64,000 bases of DNA from Porphyra umbilicalis. Taxonomy: Eukaryota > Rhodophyta > Bangiophyceae > Bangiales > Bangiaceae. The stretch spans positions 62,001 through 126,000 of the forward strand of contig KV918871.1 of NCBI GenBank assembly GCA_002049455.2, written 5' to 3'. The position numbers were made by a program, and so were the translations under genes. How positions within the stretch are numbered: position 1 is the first letter of the stretch; the number at the start of each line of letters is the position of its first letter. Of the stretch, positions 20,570 through 32,249 are shown piece by piece. The notes under the pieces are model-generated. The model had not been told where the DNA came from and ran no database searches. It saw only the letters and a list, made by a program, of their open reading frames with translations.

Positions 20570-22603
20570 TTACATCTTGGCGTCGCCCTTTGCCGGCGGG
20601 TGCCACTCGTACGTCGGGTCGCGCTTGTAAAACTGCGACACAAACTCGTCGCCCTCAGCGGGCCCGCGGGAAAACGCCTTGTACTTGGTCGGCTGTTTCT
20701 TCCCCGCGTCAATATCGTGCAGCAGAGGCGTAAAGATCTTCCAAGCCGCCCGCAGCTCGTCGTCACGCACAAATGACGCTTGCTTGCCACGGAGGCAGTC
20801 GAGGATGAGGCGCGTGTAGGCCGACGGCGAGTCGGCCATCTTGTCGTCAAAGCGGGTGCGATAGGAGAGGTCCAACTCGGTGGCGACGGGGACGCCCGCC
20901 AGGCCCGGCATCTTGACGTTGGTCTTCATGTACACCGCCTCGTTGGGCTGCACTCGCAACACGAGCTCGTTGGTCGGCACCCGCACGTCGGGGAACATGC
21001 ACTCGGCGGCGACGGGGGTCTTGAACTTGATGCGCACCTCCACCTTCTTCTGGTCGAGCGCCTTGCCGGCTTTCATCACAAATGGCACGCCCGCCCAGCG
21101 AGGGTTGTTCACGTGCATGACGAGCGCGGCGTAGGTGGGCGTCACCGAATCGTCGGGCACCGTGTCGTCCTCGGTGTAGCCGGCCATGGAGCCGTCGTCC
21201 GGCGCCGTGTACTGGCCGAGGACACAGTCGTCGATGGAGATGGGCTTAATCGCGTGGAGAACCTTGACCTTTTCGTCGCGGACATAGTTGCCAAAGTTCT
21301 CCCCTGACGCGCGCACGGGGGCGTCCATGGCGATGAGCGCCAGCATCTGTGTCAGGTGATTTTGCATCACATCACGGACTGGAAACACACAAAGAGGAAA
21401 ATGGCACCACCAAAAGCAGGGGAAGAAGAGCATGCAGGAAGGACGGACGCGACCACAAGTCAAGGTGAGGTCAGTCGCCTGCAAGCGGATTAGCAGAGCA
21501 GCGGGTCCAACTGAACGCAAACGGCCACAAGAAGAGCGAGCACAACACCTCTCCACTATGCGATGCTCCAGGTGCAGCCAACGTACCGATGCCAAACGAG
21601 TCAAAGTACCCGCCGCGGCCCTCCGTCCCGATGTCCTCCTTGAAGGTGATGACCACGCTGTCAATGTAGTTGCGGTTCCACAGCGGCTCAAACATCGAGT
21701 TGGCAAAGCGCAGCACCAGCAGGTTCTGGTTCATCTCCTGTGACGAGCAAACACAGACGAACCGACGTGTGCACCCAGGCGTCACAACAGAGCAAGCATA
21801 GAGCGCCAGTCAGTACCGGGCCGACGACCATGGGCAGGTCCCGAGACCACGTTCCACAACCGCGCGGCACGAGAGCCCACACCACGCCGAGCCGCAGAGG
21901 GGGTCAAACTACACCTCCCCTCCCACCCCCCACCCACACGTACCTTGCCGAGGTAGTGGTCCACAAAGTAGGTCTGCTCCGGCGTGAAGAGCCCATTAAT
22001 GGTCTTGCTCAGCTCCTCAAACGACTCGGTGTCCTTCCCAAACGGCTTTTCCACAACCAGCCGGTTCCACCCCGTCTGGCTCAGCGCGCCCTCCTTAATG
22101 GCCGCGCCGATATCCGCAAACACCGACGGCGGAACAGCAAAGTAAAAGAGGCGGTTGGCCACCTGCTGCCCGTCGGCCTGCTCATTCTCCTCCTGCTCCT
22201 TAAACACCGCCGCGACATCCTCGGCGCTGTCGTACTGCCCCCGCCGGTAGACGACCTTGGAGAGGAAGGCGTCAATGGTCTCCTCCTCGCCCTCGTGCGC
22301 CTCGAGCAGCACCGGGCGCCACGCCTTGCGCAGCTCCTCGTCTGATTTTTCCGACCGCGCGTAGCCGACAATGGTCATCTGCTTGGGGAGGTAGTCCCGC
22401 GTAAACAGCTGGTAGAGGGCAGGGGCGGTCAGCTTTTTGGCTAGATCCCCAGACGCGCCAATGACCAGAATCGTCAGAGACTCGGCGAGGTACTTGGCGG
22501 CGGGCGCCGCCTCAGCCGGCGCCTGGACCACCTCCTCCTTGGTGGCGGGGGCGCCCTCCGCAACCTTGGCGGGGCGCTCCAGGACGGCCGTGCCGCCGGC
22601 CAT
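20570..22603 (-). CDS. Glucose-6-phosphate 1-dehydrogenase, three exons
   Basis: Oxidises glucose-6-phosphate to 6-phosphogluconolactone with NADP+, the first step of the oxidative pentose-phosphate pathway. Exons (minus strand): 22603-21944, 21737-21587 and 21378-20570; 539 codons plus stop. Donors are GTACGT in both introns, acceptors ACAG and CCAG. Nucleotide-binding GASGDLA is at residues 49-55, EKPFGKD at 185-191, and the substrate/active-site DHYLGK at 215-220, with the family's DHYLGKE completed across intron 1. RDVMQNHL begins exon 3. The upstream frame is open only through a GTG, so ATG 22603 is the start. The N-terminal about 40 residues are Ala/Glu-rich without a clear transit peptide, suggesting but not proving a cytosolic form. 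Length is normal for the family. Confidence 0.96.
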
Positions 22604-23892
22604 GGGGGCGGGCAGGGGGGGCAGCCACACGGTCGAGGGGGGCGGGCAGGCGACGCGTCAGCGGGCGGCGGGTGGCCGACGGCAACGACGAGGGGAGAGT
22701 GGAACACGCTGCGCGGCAGAGCGTCTGGCAATGGTGGTCGGCGGGGGCAGCGGCTGGCTGCTGCTGGCGTGGGCGGCCACTGCAAAAAAAAGAACACGGA
22801 GCCGCCGCGATGGCGGCCGCTGCACGAGAATCCCGCCCCAGGTGTCGTGCGCTGGACATAGCCGCCGCCCGCGGACGCAGACGTGGCAGCCCCGCCACAA
22901 GGGCGCGGCGGGGGGGGACCAATCCACTGGGTACGTGCGGATCCGACCCCCCTCCACCGGCCGCTGGGCAGCGACCAGGCGCGTGCAAATGGTGCAAACC
23001 AAGGCCGCAACACGTGACCGATCAGAGGCGATGATGGGACCCCCCAGGGCCCCCCCTCTTTCAGTCTGAATCGGAGCAAGACACCCTGCTGGGCGTGTGC
23101 GATTGGGCCAAACACGGTCAACGATTCGGGTCCATTCGCGGCTTGTCAGGGCGGGTTTTCGACGGCGCCCCGTTTCGACCGCCTGACACGCCGCTCGCCA
23201 GCGGGCCGCCACGCGTGGGTTGGCGTGGATCCGCGGCGGCCCTCCCGCTGGGGGTCGCAACGGTCTGGGCATGGGCGCGTACATTGAAGAAAAGACCGCC
23301 ACGGTGCGGCATCACCGAGAGGGCTGGGTGAACCAAATGGCCGCCTGCCGTCACGCGCGCGTCGGTCGTTGCGCGCCACGCGGCGGCGGGCACCGCGTGG
23401 GGGTCCCCACGCGCCACGCGGTGGGGTCCCCACGTGGGACGGGGCCGCCCCGCCGTCGGCCGGCGGCCGGCGCATCCTTTGCTGGCGGGGGGGCGGCGTG
23501 TCAAAGCGCGAGTGCCTCCACGCGCGGCGCTTGCGCAGCGAGAGCAGCATGCCGCTGCAAGCGCACTCACCACAGGCACAGCGTTGCAAGTAGAAGCACG
23601 TGTTAGTCCGTAGCACAACTCGCTCCACTCAGCTAAGAAGAGGGACGAAATGGGGTGCTCGCTGCGCACGATAGAGACAACGGCACGCGCAGTCACGACC
23701 TGCATCAACAGTGACCGTGTCCTCCCAATGTGCAGTACATTCCAATGTAGGAATGCTACGGAGTGGGGTCCGCGAACATGATCACTGCCGACCTGGCATA
23801 GGAGCTGGGCGCACGTTTTGTATTATTACGCAACGTCCGCCCCAACCCATAGCGACGCCGCCAACCGCCGGCGTGCGCCGCCACCGCGCCCA
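22604..23892. other. G6PD upstream region, no supported gene
   Basis: GC-rich 5' flank of G6PD. Open frames on both strands are composition-driven. No TATA box is obvious. Confidence 0.5.
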
Positions 23893-24315
23893 TCAAAACG
23901 CAAACGACACTGTGCGCCCCCCCGGCGGCGGTGCCTCCGCCCCCGCCCTCCCCTCTGCGAGCCACACCGCCCCGGCGCGGCGGCGGCGCGCGGGAAGACG
24001 TCCCCCCCCACCCCCCCCCCCACCACGCACGCTGGCGGCGCGCGGGCGGGGCCCCTCGCGGCCCGCCACGTCGGCCCAATCGTCCCACTCGAGCAGCCGA
24101 TCCGCTTCGGCGCGGGAGTCATAAACGACGGCCGAGGCGGCAAACAGCTCCTGCAGCCGCAGGTGCGTCGAGACGCTCGCCGAGTCGGCCGCGTTAACCG
24201 CCGTATTGGCGGCCGTCGCCGCGTCAAAGAGCGCCCACGAGTCGGGCGGGAGCACCGCCGCCACGTCGACCGCGTCGTCGACGTCGGCGACGAGCACCGA
24301 CAGGGTGGTGCCCAT
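23893..24315 (-). CDS. Small unknown protein with possible N-myristoylation start
   Basis: The ATG at 24315 sits in a CCCCACCATGG context like other starts in this window. The first about 80 residues look like real protein (MGTTLSVLVADVDDAVDVA, LLEWDDWADVAGREGP), with a helical acidic/Ala character. MGTTLS fits a myristoylation signal (Gly2, Ser6). The tail after about residue 90 is Gly/Arg-rich low complexity, and a GTGCGTGG resembling a splice donor occurs there, so the 3' end may be spliced differently. No family is recognised. Confidence 0.4.
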   Translation of the reverse strand: MGTTLSVLVADVDDAVDVAAVLPPDSWALFDAATAANTAVNAADSASVSTHLRLQELFAASAVVYDSRAEADRLLEWDDWADVAGREGPRPRAASVRGGGGGGGGRLPARRRRAGAVWLAEGRAGAEAPPPGGRTVSFAF

Positions 24316-24839
24316 GGTGGGGGGAGCGGCGTTGAGAGGACAAGGGGAGGGGGGTGACGGGGGCCGGGGGGGCGGTGTGAGGGAGGTTGGATATGGAGGA
24401 GGCAAAGAGGGGGTGAAGCAGCCACAGGCAGGCGGTACCAAGATGCGGGCAATGAGTGTGTCGGCCCAAGAGGAGGTTGGATGTGTGCAGAGGGGTGGCG
24501 GATAGGGAACCACAGCAAGCAGAGGGGACGGGGTGAAGGGCTGCAAAACACGTCGCAAACGCGGGTGCATGGCGGCGGCCGGCGCCTCTACAAATACGCG
24601 CCGGCGGGTCTGGCGCGCCCACCCCCGCGCCGCGCCGTGGGCGCCCTCGGCGGGTGCCCCGCCGCCGCTGTCGACGCGGGCCCGCGCCGCCCCCGTGCAC
24701 GCGCAGCCACCCATCCCCCCCCCCCGGCCGCTCGTCGCGCCGTCGGGCGCCGCCGACGCGCCGACGGCGGCCGGCCACCGGCGGCGCCGCCCTCGCGGCC
24801 GCCCCCCGCCCACCGCGTACGGCGGCCGAGGCGTGCCGC

Positions 24840-24902
24840 CGGCCGGCGGGCGGGCGGGCGGACGGGCGGGCGGGCGGGCGGGCGGGCGGGCGGGCGGGCG
24901 AC
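24840..24902. repeat. (GGGC)n microsatellite
   Basis: About fourteen near-perfect GGGC units, interrupted once by GGAC. Runs of three Gs at four-base spacing make it a strong G-quadruplex candidate on the plus strand. Confidence 0.9.
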
Positions 24903-25573
24903 CCGTCCCGGTCGCCCGTCGCTGCGGCCTGCATCGGGCGACGACGGACCCGCCACCGCCGCCGCTGCGGGTCGGGGCCGACCCGGAAGCAGGGGCGGGG
25001 GCGGCACGAAAAATGCACGCGTCGGCCGCCCGGTCGCGCGTCCCCGCGGGCCACCGCCCACCGCCCGCCGCGTCGGCGGCGGGGCAGCGCGCGTCGACGG
25101 GCGGGCGCCTGCAGGGTGCCGCCACCGCCGCGGCGGCAGGGACCGCCGCCGTCGACGCGGCAGCGGGACGCGGGGGGGGGCCCCGCGCGCGCCGCCCGCC
25201 CGCGTCGTCGCGTCCGCCGCCACCGCGGCCGCCGTCGCCGCCGCCGCCGCCGCCGCGGGTGTCGGGCCCGGAGCGCCGCCGTCCCGGTCGCCATCGACCG
25301 CCGACGCCGTGGCGCTCATGGGCCCGGCGGCGCGGCCGAGTGCACGCCCGCCGGCCGCCGACGGCGGTGGGTCGGCGCGCCGCGGCGGCGGCGCGCCCGA
25401 GCGCCCTCGGGCCGGCGGACCGCCGGCGGGGGGGGGCGTGCGTTTGGCGGTGCCCGCGGGGTGGGGGGGTGGGGTGGGGGGGGGGGGCTCGCAAGGTGTC
25501 GGCACGGCCCGCCCGCTCTGCATCCGCGGCCGGCTGCTCGTGCGGGCGCACGCTTCACTGGCGGGACCGATAA

Positions 25574-25652
25574 TTCGACTGAAAGCGCGTTCGCGAAAAC
25601 ACCCTGGACTTGCAAAACGATAGAACTGTTTTCACACGACGAAAGATACATA
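25574..25652 (+). repeat. Dispersed repeat copy (ACTGAAAGCGCGTTCGCG type)
   Basis: Shares its first half (CTGAAARCGCGTTCGCG then CACCCTGGACTTG) with 37446, 41170 and 61824. It shares its second half (CTGTTTTCACACGACGAAAG) with the copy at 61868-61895. Confidence 0.7.
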
Positions 25653-26847
25653 GGCAAGTCGAGCACCGCCTCCCGGGTGAGCGTCACCTGCGCGACCGGC
25701 TCCGCTTGGGAGCGCACGTACGAGCGGGAGATCAGAAAAAAGGAGATGAGGAAGGCGGCCATGGCGGCGGTGGTGGTGGTCGCCGACGTGACCACCGCTT
25801 GCTGGCGTAGGGGGCGCTCCGCCCACCGCCGCCGCGGCGTCCACCGCGGCCCGCACGAGCGGCAGCTGCTGCCGTCGGGGGGGTACCCGCCCACTGGTGG
25901 TTAGCGGCCGCCCGCATGCTCCTCGACGACCAGCGCTTTGTCTTCGTCCGAGGGGGGTAGGTGATCGCCGCGAGGGGCTCCTGCCGCACCCACCGGAGGG
26001 TCAGCAGCGGCCGCCACCGCCGTGGCGGGCGGCGGCTGCCACCGAGGTACGGCCGCCACCATCCGAGAAACCACCGGCAGACGCTGGCTGGGTACTCGTC
26101 GCTTGCCGCAGCGCAGACTCGAGGCCGAGCTGCGCGATGCGCACGTGCGCGGCGGCGACGCGGTGGATGGGGAGGGGGGGTATGTGGGGCCACAGAGGGG
26201 GAGGGGGGGGAAGAAGCCGTCGATGGCACGGGGGGCGGGCGGCGGGGTGGAGCGAGAAAATAGCAGGGGCGCCACGCCGCCGCCGCCGCCGCCGCCGGCA
26301 CCGCCGCGGCCGCGGCCGCCGCGGCCGCGGGCGCCACTCGCTGCCGTGTGCGGGCGCGCGTCGTGCGCACGGTCGTCCACTACTCACCGCCGCGTCGGCG
26401 GCAGGCGCGGCGGCAACACCGCCAGCGGCGGTGGCCGCCGCCCCCACCCGCCGCGCGCGGGTGTTGCGGGAAGGGACGCGACCACGCAGGCCGCAGTGCA
26501 TTCAGCGCCGACACGACCCCCTGTTTGAAAAATCAAAACCGACCTCTCCCACAGGGCCCGCAGAGCCCGATTCTGGCCAACTACCGCGGAATTGCGACAT
26601 CATGGCCGTTCGTCGCCGCGTTCACCTGCCCCCACGACTCCGTAAACGCCGCACCTGCCCTCACGCACCTTTTTAACCACGATTCCGCTTCCGCGGACCG
26701 TACGGGCGATGAAGACGTCGCCACCTCTAGCAACTTCACAGAACGATGCGGGCAGCCCCGGCGCATGTTCCCATAGTCAAGAAAGCGCCGGGGGACGTCC
26801 TCCAACGGCGTAGGGAGCCAAACGGACCGCCAAAAACGTTTCTTTAA

Positions 26848-26935
26848 GTACTCCCGCAACGTGCACTAGAAAAAAGGACTTTTTTTTCGACGTGTGGGTG
26901 TGAGAAAGCACCCTAGACTAAAGTCCAGGGAATTG
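26848..26935. repeat. Dispersed repeat copy (AGTACTCCCGC...AGTCCAGGG type)
   Basis: AAGTACTCCCGC, GTGCACT, an A-rich run and CCCTAGACTAAAGTCCAGGG occur in the same order as at 42437-42557. The last motif is an imperfect palindrome. Confidence 0.65.
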
Positions 26936-27372
26936 CATGTAACTACACAAAGCGGCGGTCGCGACGGCGTTTTCGCGCCACGCGTCCGCGTCGCCGCTTT
27001 GAACGCCGTCGTGCCCGTTTTCCCGCGCTTTGCATGACGCACGCCGGCGCGAGCCGGTCGATGGCCGCCGCCGCCGCCTCGGCTTTGAGCGCACCCCCCC
27101 CGGTGGCCCGACCCGCGGCGGTGGGGAGGCGCGCAGTCCCCGTCGCTGCGTTCCGACTGCGTGCACCTGCGTCGCGGCGACCCGGTGGCACGACCGTGTA
27201 CGACCGACCGACCGACCCGCGTGCCCCGACCCGCGTCGCCCGCGTCGCCCGCGACGCCTCCCCTCCGCCCCTCTGCCGCTGGTGCCCGCCTCTGCCACCC
27301 TCGTCCCTCCCCCAACCCCCATCGCCCGTCGTCGCCGACCGCGCCCCCCCCCCCCCCCCCCCCCCCCTCACC

Positions 27373-29407
27373 ATGGAGGACGCCGGTCCCGCCCCCACGT
27401 GGGCGACGGCGCCCCTGGCGCTCCTCCACTCCCGCTTCCCCGCCGCCGTCGCCGCCGCGTCGGGGCCGACGGGGGCCCCCCCCCCACCCCCGCCCCCGTC
27501 CTCGCCGCCCTCACCGCCGACGTGCCCGCAACGGCGACGCTGCCGCCCCTCTCCCCGACGACCCCCGACGGCACCCTCGTGCGCGTCACGGGCATGGTGC
27601 AAGACGTGGCCGACCCGGAGCTGTGGGTGTGGCGCTACGGGGGGGGGCCCGGCGGCGGCGCCCCACGGACGACGTTTGGGGTGGAGGCCCCAGACGCAGC
27701 GTCGGCGGCGGCGCTCGCCACCGTGGCGGAGGGGGGGGGGGGGACGCCCTCGCCCAGCGCGTCGGCGTGTGGCTCGTGACGCCCCCGGGGCTGACCCCGT
27801 GGGCGCGCGCCGCGTGGGGGGGGGGGGGGGGACGACGACCGCCGACGGGGGCCCCCCCCCCGTGGCCGCAACCGCGGGCGGGCGTGGGGGGAAACGCAAA
27901 CTCGGCGCCGACGGTGACGCCGACGGGGCGGCCATGGACGCCGACGGGGCGGCCGCGGACGGGGCGCCGCCGTCGGCTGGCGCGGGCGGGGCGGATAAGC
28001 GGCTCCGCGACGAGGGGGGGGCGGCACCCCCCCCCCGACCAGCGGCGGCATCCCCCCCCCCTTCCTCCCCGCCATTGCCGGCGACGCGGACGAGGCGGCG
28101 GCGGCGGCGGCGACGCTCGGCCTCAACCTGCCCGTCGCGGCCGACGCGGCCGCCGGCGGCGGGGCGACGCTCCTCAAGCTCTACGAGCCCGACGCGTGTC
28201 CGGGCGCGACGCGCCTCCACGGCCTCCTGTCCGTCGCCGGCATTGTCATGACCGGCGGCGGGTGCCGCGTCGTGCACGCGCTCCGCGTCGAGGCGGCGTC
28301 GGTGGCGTCCATCCACCCGGCGTTGCCGTCCCCCCCCCCCCCGCGGCCACCCTCAAAGCGCAGGCGGCGACGCCCGCCGCCGCCGCCGCGCGGCGCCGCG
28401 TCGTCGAGCACCTCGCGTCCGCCCTCGGCGGCGACGCCGTTGCCGCCACCTACCTCGCCGCCGCCCTCACCGCCCGCGTCGGCGGGCGCACGGGGGCGGC
28501 GGTCCTCGGCAAGCTGTCCCTCAACTTGGTGCTCCCCGCCGCCGCCACCGCCGCCGCCCCCACCCCCATCACGTATGCGGGCATTGCCGACGCGGTCGCG
28601 GCGGTCGTCCCCCGCCTCGTCCGCCTCGCCGCGGACATCCCCCACCTCAACGCGGCGCCGCTGTTTGCGGTCAAGGATTACGCGGCGGAGCGGCTGCGGG
28701 CGGCGCCGCTGCAGGCGGCGCCGGGGGGCGTCCTCGCCGTCGACGCAACCGCGCTCGCGGCGGGCACCCTCAACGCCGTCGGCGTGCGCAACGTGGCGGC
28801 GCTCGGCGAGGTGGCCGCCGCCGCAACGGTGCCCGTCGCGTTTGATTTTTATACCGCCAAGGTCGACGCGGACGCGCCGCTGGTGGTTGTGTCGCGGGGC
28901 GGCAAGGCCCTGTTTCCGACCGACGTTGTCGTGCACGTGCGCCCGACGGGGGGGGTTGGGGGGGGGGGGGGGGGGGGGGGCTCACCGCCGACGAGCTCCC
29001 GCCCGCGCGCGCCGCCGTTGCTGCTGCGGCGGCGGGGGAGTGGGCGTTTGCCATCCCGGCCGACGTGGCCGCCACCGTCGAACGCACCTTTGTCGACGCG
29101 CGCGCGGCGGCGGCGGCGGGTGCGGGCGCGGGTGCGGGTGCGGGGGCGGCGGCGGGGGGCCGCCCCGCCGCCGCCGCCGCCGAGCCCGTCGACGCGGACA
29201 CGCTCGGGCGGTGGCTCGCCGTGGCGCGGGCGCTCGGGCGGTGGCGGGGCGTCGACGCGCTCGACGGGGCGCTGTGGGCAGACGCGGTCGGGCTCGAGCG
29301 GGAGCGCGTGCGGCGGGGGCGTGGGGGGGGGGGGGGGGGTGGGGGGGGGAACCCCGCCGCGGGCCGTGTCCGCGCCGCTGCCGCGGGCGGCGGCGGGGGC
29401 GTTGTGA
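27373..29407 (+). CDS. Mini-chromosome maintenance complex-binding protein (MCMBP) homologue, apparent frameshifts
   Basis: MCMBP binds MCM proteins and in animals and plants influences MCM loading/unloading and sister-chromatid cohesion in the nucleus. Family features are spread over three frames but in the right order: the early GTLVRVTGMVQDVADPELWV; GATRLHGLLSVAGIVMTGGG; VVEHLASALGGDAVAATYLA; VLGKLSLNLVLP; the hallmark NAAPLFAVKDYAAERLRAAP; NAVGVRNVAALGEV; GGKALFPTDVVVHVRP; and the C-terminal LGRWLAVARALGRW. Start ATG 27373 has a CTCACCATGG context; the stop is TGA 29405-29407. Frame changes occur near 27480, 27735, 27820, 28040, 28335, 28960 and 29335, each inside a G or C run of about nine or more. 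The simplest reading is indels in homopolymers (sequencing or real) rather than seven introns. The strand and span are firm; the exact protein is not. Confidence 0.85.
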
Positions 29408-30496
29408 GTGGTGGGGGGAGAGCGGGCGGGGGGGGGAGGAGTGGCTATGGGAGGAGGGCAGTGACGCGCGGCGCGTGGCCACGCGTGCGGGGTTGGTGTT
29501 GCCAAGACGACGGGCCGTGCCGCCGTATCCACTGTGCTTGCGGGGGGTCGGGCGCCGCCCCGCGTGGGCGCCGCCGCCCCCGCGCCGGGCGGCGGGCGGC
29601 GGGGCGGGGGCGCGCGCGCGCGCGCGGCCGCGGCGCGGCGCCGCAGACGGCGGCGGCACGGGGCGGCGCCGCGTCTAGCGCCGCCGCGCCGCCCGTCGGT
29701 CCGCCGCGCCCCCGGCGCCGCCGGGGTGGTGTGCGCAGGCGGGCTCCCCCCCCGGGGGGCGGCCGCCCCCGCGCCGCCCGCCGCCGGGGCGGGCCGTCGG
29801 GGCGGGGCGGCGCCCGGCAACGGGCGGGCGCGGCGCGGCGCGGCCGCGCGCGGCGCCGCAGCGCGGCGCGCGGGGCGGGGTGTTGTGGGGCACGGCGCCG
29901 CGCGCTGGCGACCGGTCGGCGGGCTGGCAACAGAGGGGCACCGCGGCTGCCGCTGCGCACGCGCACGTGTACGTACTGTATAATACGTGTAGTCGACTAC
30001 GTAGGGTCCTCCACCATTGTGGTCAGACCCGTTTCCTCTGCCTGGCGCTCTTGTGCTTGCGTCGGCAGTCCACGAAATCGACCGCTGGGGCGCAGTGTCT
30101 CTCGCGACCGTCCCGCCGTACGTCTGGCCGTGCAAGGCTCTTATTTATGTCCGTCCATACTCATGGAGCGCGCGACGTCTGTCCGTTCCGCCGCGCGCCT
30201 GCACGCCGTGCGCGCGCGCGTCGAGGGCCACGTTGCGCGACGGCGGTGCGCGCAGCCGCCCGCCGCCGACGCGCTCATCATCCCCCCCCCGACCCGCACC
30301 GCAAGCAGCCGTCGCCCCCGTGTGCGCCGCGCTCCCCACCGCGCCCTCCGGTCCGCCCCCGACCGACGCGCGTGCCGCCCCCCGCCCCCGCGCCGCCCGT
30401 CACCCCCAGCCCGCGTCCCGTCACGGTGCGCGACGGGCGTCGACCCCCCCTCGCCCCCCCCCTCCCACCTCCCCCTCCCCCCCCCCCCCCCCCACC
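29408..30496. other. Intergenic, no supported gene
   Basis: GC-rich to about 29950, then an AT-richer patch with GTATAATACGTG (29978) and CTTATTTATG (30138) that could serve the downstream ORF as promoter sequence. Confidence 0.4.
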
Positions 30497-30861
30497 ATGA
30501 GCGCCCCCCCCTCCCCCACCCCCGCCGCCGCCGCGCGCGCGGCGGTCACCGCCGCCCAAGCGGCGCTCGCGCTCTCCCGCGCCACCGCCGCCGCCGACGC
30601 AGAGGCGGCGACCGCCGCCGCCGCTGCCGACGACGCGGCGGCCGCCGCTGCCGCCGCGGCGGCGGCGGCGGCGGCGATGCGGCGGGAGTTGGTGGCCGCC
30701 CTGGCGGCCGTGCCGGCGGTGGCGGGGGTGGACGTGGCCGCCGCCGCGGGGGGGACGCCGCCGCGGCGGCGGCGCTGCGGGGGCCATGGCCGCCGCGCTC
30801 GACGGGTGGACCGCCGCGGGGGGGGGGGGGGGGGGGGTCGGTCACGGTGGCGGCGCCGTGA
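30497..30861 (+). CDS. Small Ala-rich helical protein, uncertain
   Basis: The ATG at 30497 follows CCCCCACC, matching other starts here. The first about 75 residues are an Ala-rich helix with regular Asp/Arg/Glu (AAVTAAQAALALSRATAAAD, MRRELVAALAAVPAVAGVDV). After a G run near 30750 the best continuation is in another frame (AAAAALRG), so the 3' end is uncertain; 30861 is the stop of that frame. No family is recognised. Confidence 0.3.
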
Positions 30862-32242
30862 GGGGGCGCGGTGGGGGGGGGGGGGGGGGGTGCCGTGCTC
30901 ACCACGGTCCGCAACGGTGACGGTCGGTGGCCCCATGGCGGAGCGCTGGTGGTGGCACCCCGTGCCCGCGAGTCGGTCGGTTGCAGTGGGGGCAGGCCGC
31001 CCCGCCGGCGGTGGGGCGGGCGTGCTCGCCGTGGGCTCGTGATGGATGCGACTCTCTCTTCCGCGCTCGTGGCGCTTGTATCGGTTTTGCTCGCTGGGTG
31101 GCCGGTAGGGGGCACCCGCGATTGCCTTGTTTCCGGCTTGCCGACCCCGCCGCCGCCCGACCGGCCGCCACGCCCGCGTCGACGACCGCGCCGGCTGACG
31201 GCCGGCGGCTGTCGCGCGCCTCCAGCCTCGCGCCTCCCCCGACGGTCGGTGCTCTAGAGCGGCGTAGCCGCCGCGCCTCGCCACCACCCCAGCCGGTCGT
31301 CCGTGCGCCCGCGTCTGGCGCTGGGCCCCGCGCGACGGTGCCGCCTCCACGGTACGGCGACCGCGGTCGTGACGGGCCAAACCACCAGCGCGGCGGATGT
31401 GGGGGCCCTTGCCACACCGGTGGCCACCGCGTACACGGCGTCCCTGCAAGGGTAGAGGGGGGGGGGGTCGTAGTGGCGACTATGGCTTCCCATACGCCGT
31501 ACAGAGGTGCTCCACCCGTAACGGCGGGGGCGCGGCGTCCCCCATTGCCCCGCCGGTGGTCGCTGGCCAGGGGCGCCGACTGGCCTCGCGTGTGACGCAT
31601 CTGCAGAGGGGTGCGGTGCGACGCAGCTCGTGACGACCGGCCGGCCCGCACTGCGGGTCGCGCCGCACACACGCGCGCGCGCACGTGTGCCGTCAACCTG
31701 CCGGATGTGGCGGGTTACCCGAGTCTGAGAAGTGCAGTCCTGTGTGTGCGTCTCACGGAGAGGGGTACGCAAGCATGAGCACAGCCGACTTGGCTTTGGG
31801 CTTGGGCGCTTGTTTTGACGTCTCACATGGTAGCACCAGATGCTTCATGTTTGGTACTCTCCCAGAGGCAGACGCGTAGGGTGGGATGTATCGGTTTCGT
31901 CCGCGCCTTGGAAGACAAAGACAGAATGGACGCATCTTCATCGGTGCGGCCGGCGGCGGTGCATCGGATAAATGGAGCCACTCGGAGGGCATACGATGCT
32001 GCGCACCCTTGCTCCGCAATACTGACACGTGCTCTGCTTCGCATGCACCGAGCGAAGCGGCGAGCGCGAGGCAGAAAGATTGTCTTGGCACTGCAGAAGC
32101 ACAAGAGCGAATGGCCCACATCTTGTGGTCGACACCTCTGTCAACCTCACTGACGTCATTCCCTGCATGTGCCGGCATGATGTCGTTGTCGTCCAGTCGA
32201 GCACTCGTCACGTGACGGCATATCGAAGAAACGGCTGTAGAC
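30862..32242. other. Intergenic, no supported gene
   Basis: GC-rich to about 31700, then ordinary composition. Nothing is recognised on either strand. Confidence 0.5.
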
Positions 32243-32246
32243 AAAA
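32243..32246 (-). terminator. Pol III terminator of tRNA-Gly
   Basis: A TTTT run on the minus strand begins a few bases after the tRNA 3' end, as expected for RNA polymerase III termination. Confidence 0.7.
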
Positions 32247-32249
32247 TAT

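Larger units (their letters stand above)
24316..27372. other. Very GC-rich intergenic stretch with repeats, no supported gene
   Basis: Frames are open on both strands throughout but read as Ala/Arg/Pro/Gly low complexity. A short minus-strand hydrophobic segment (MAAFLISFFLISRSYV, near 25762-25715) is the only protein-like piece and is not enough for a gene call. Dispersed repeats at 25574-25650 and 26848-26935 are listed separately. Confidence 0.45.

Noticed and set aside
20780..21307. Plus-strand His/Val-rich ORF
   Set aside because: Antisense shadow of G6PD exon 3.
24224..25623. Several 300-500-codon ORFs on both strands
   Set aside because: Pure Arg/Ala/Pro/Gly composition in GC-rich repeats; no domain, no consistent start.
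25715..25894. Minus-strand hydrophobic segment MAAFLISFFLISRSYV as a small membrane protein
   Set aside because: It runs into a dispersed repeat and has a GTACGT inside; no exon structure could be supported.
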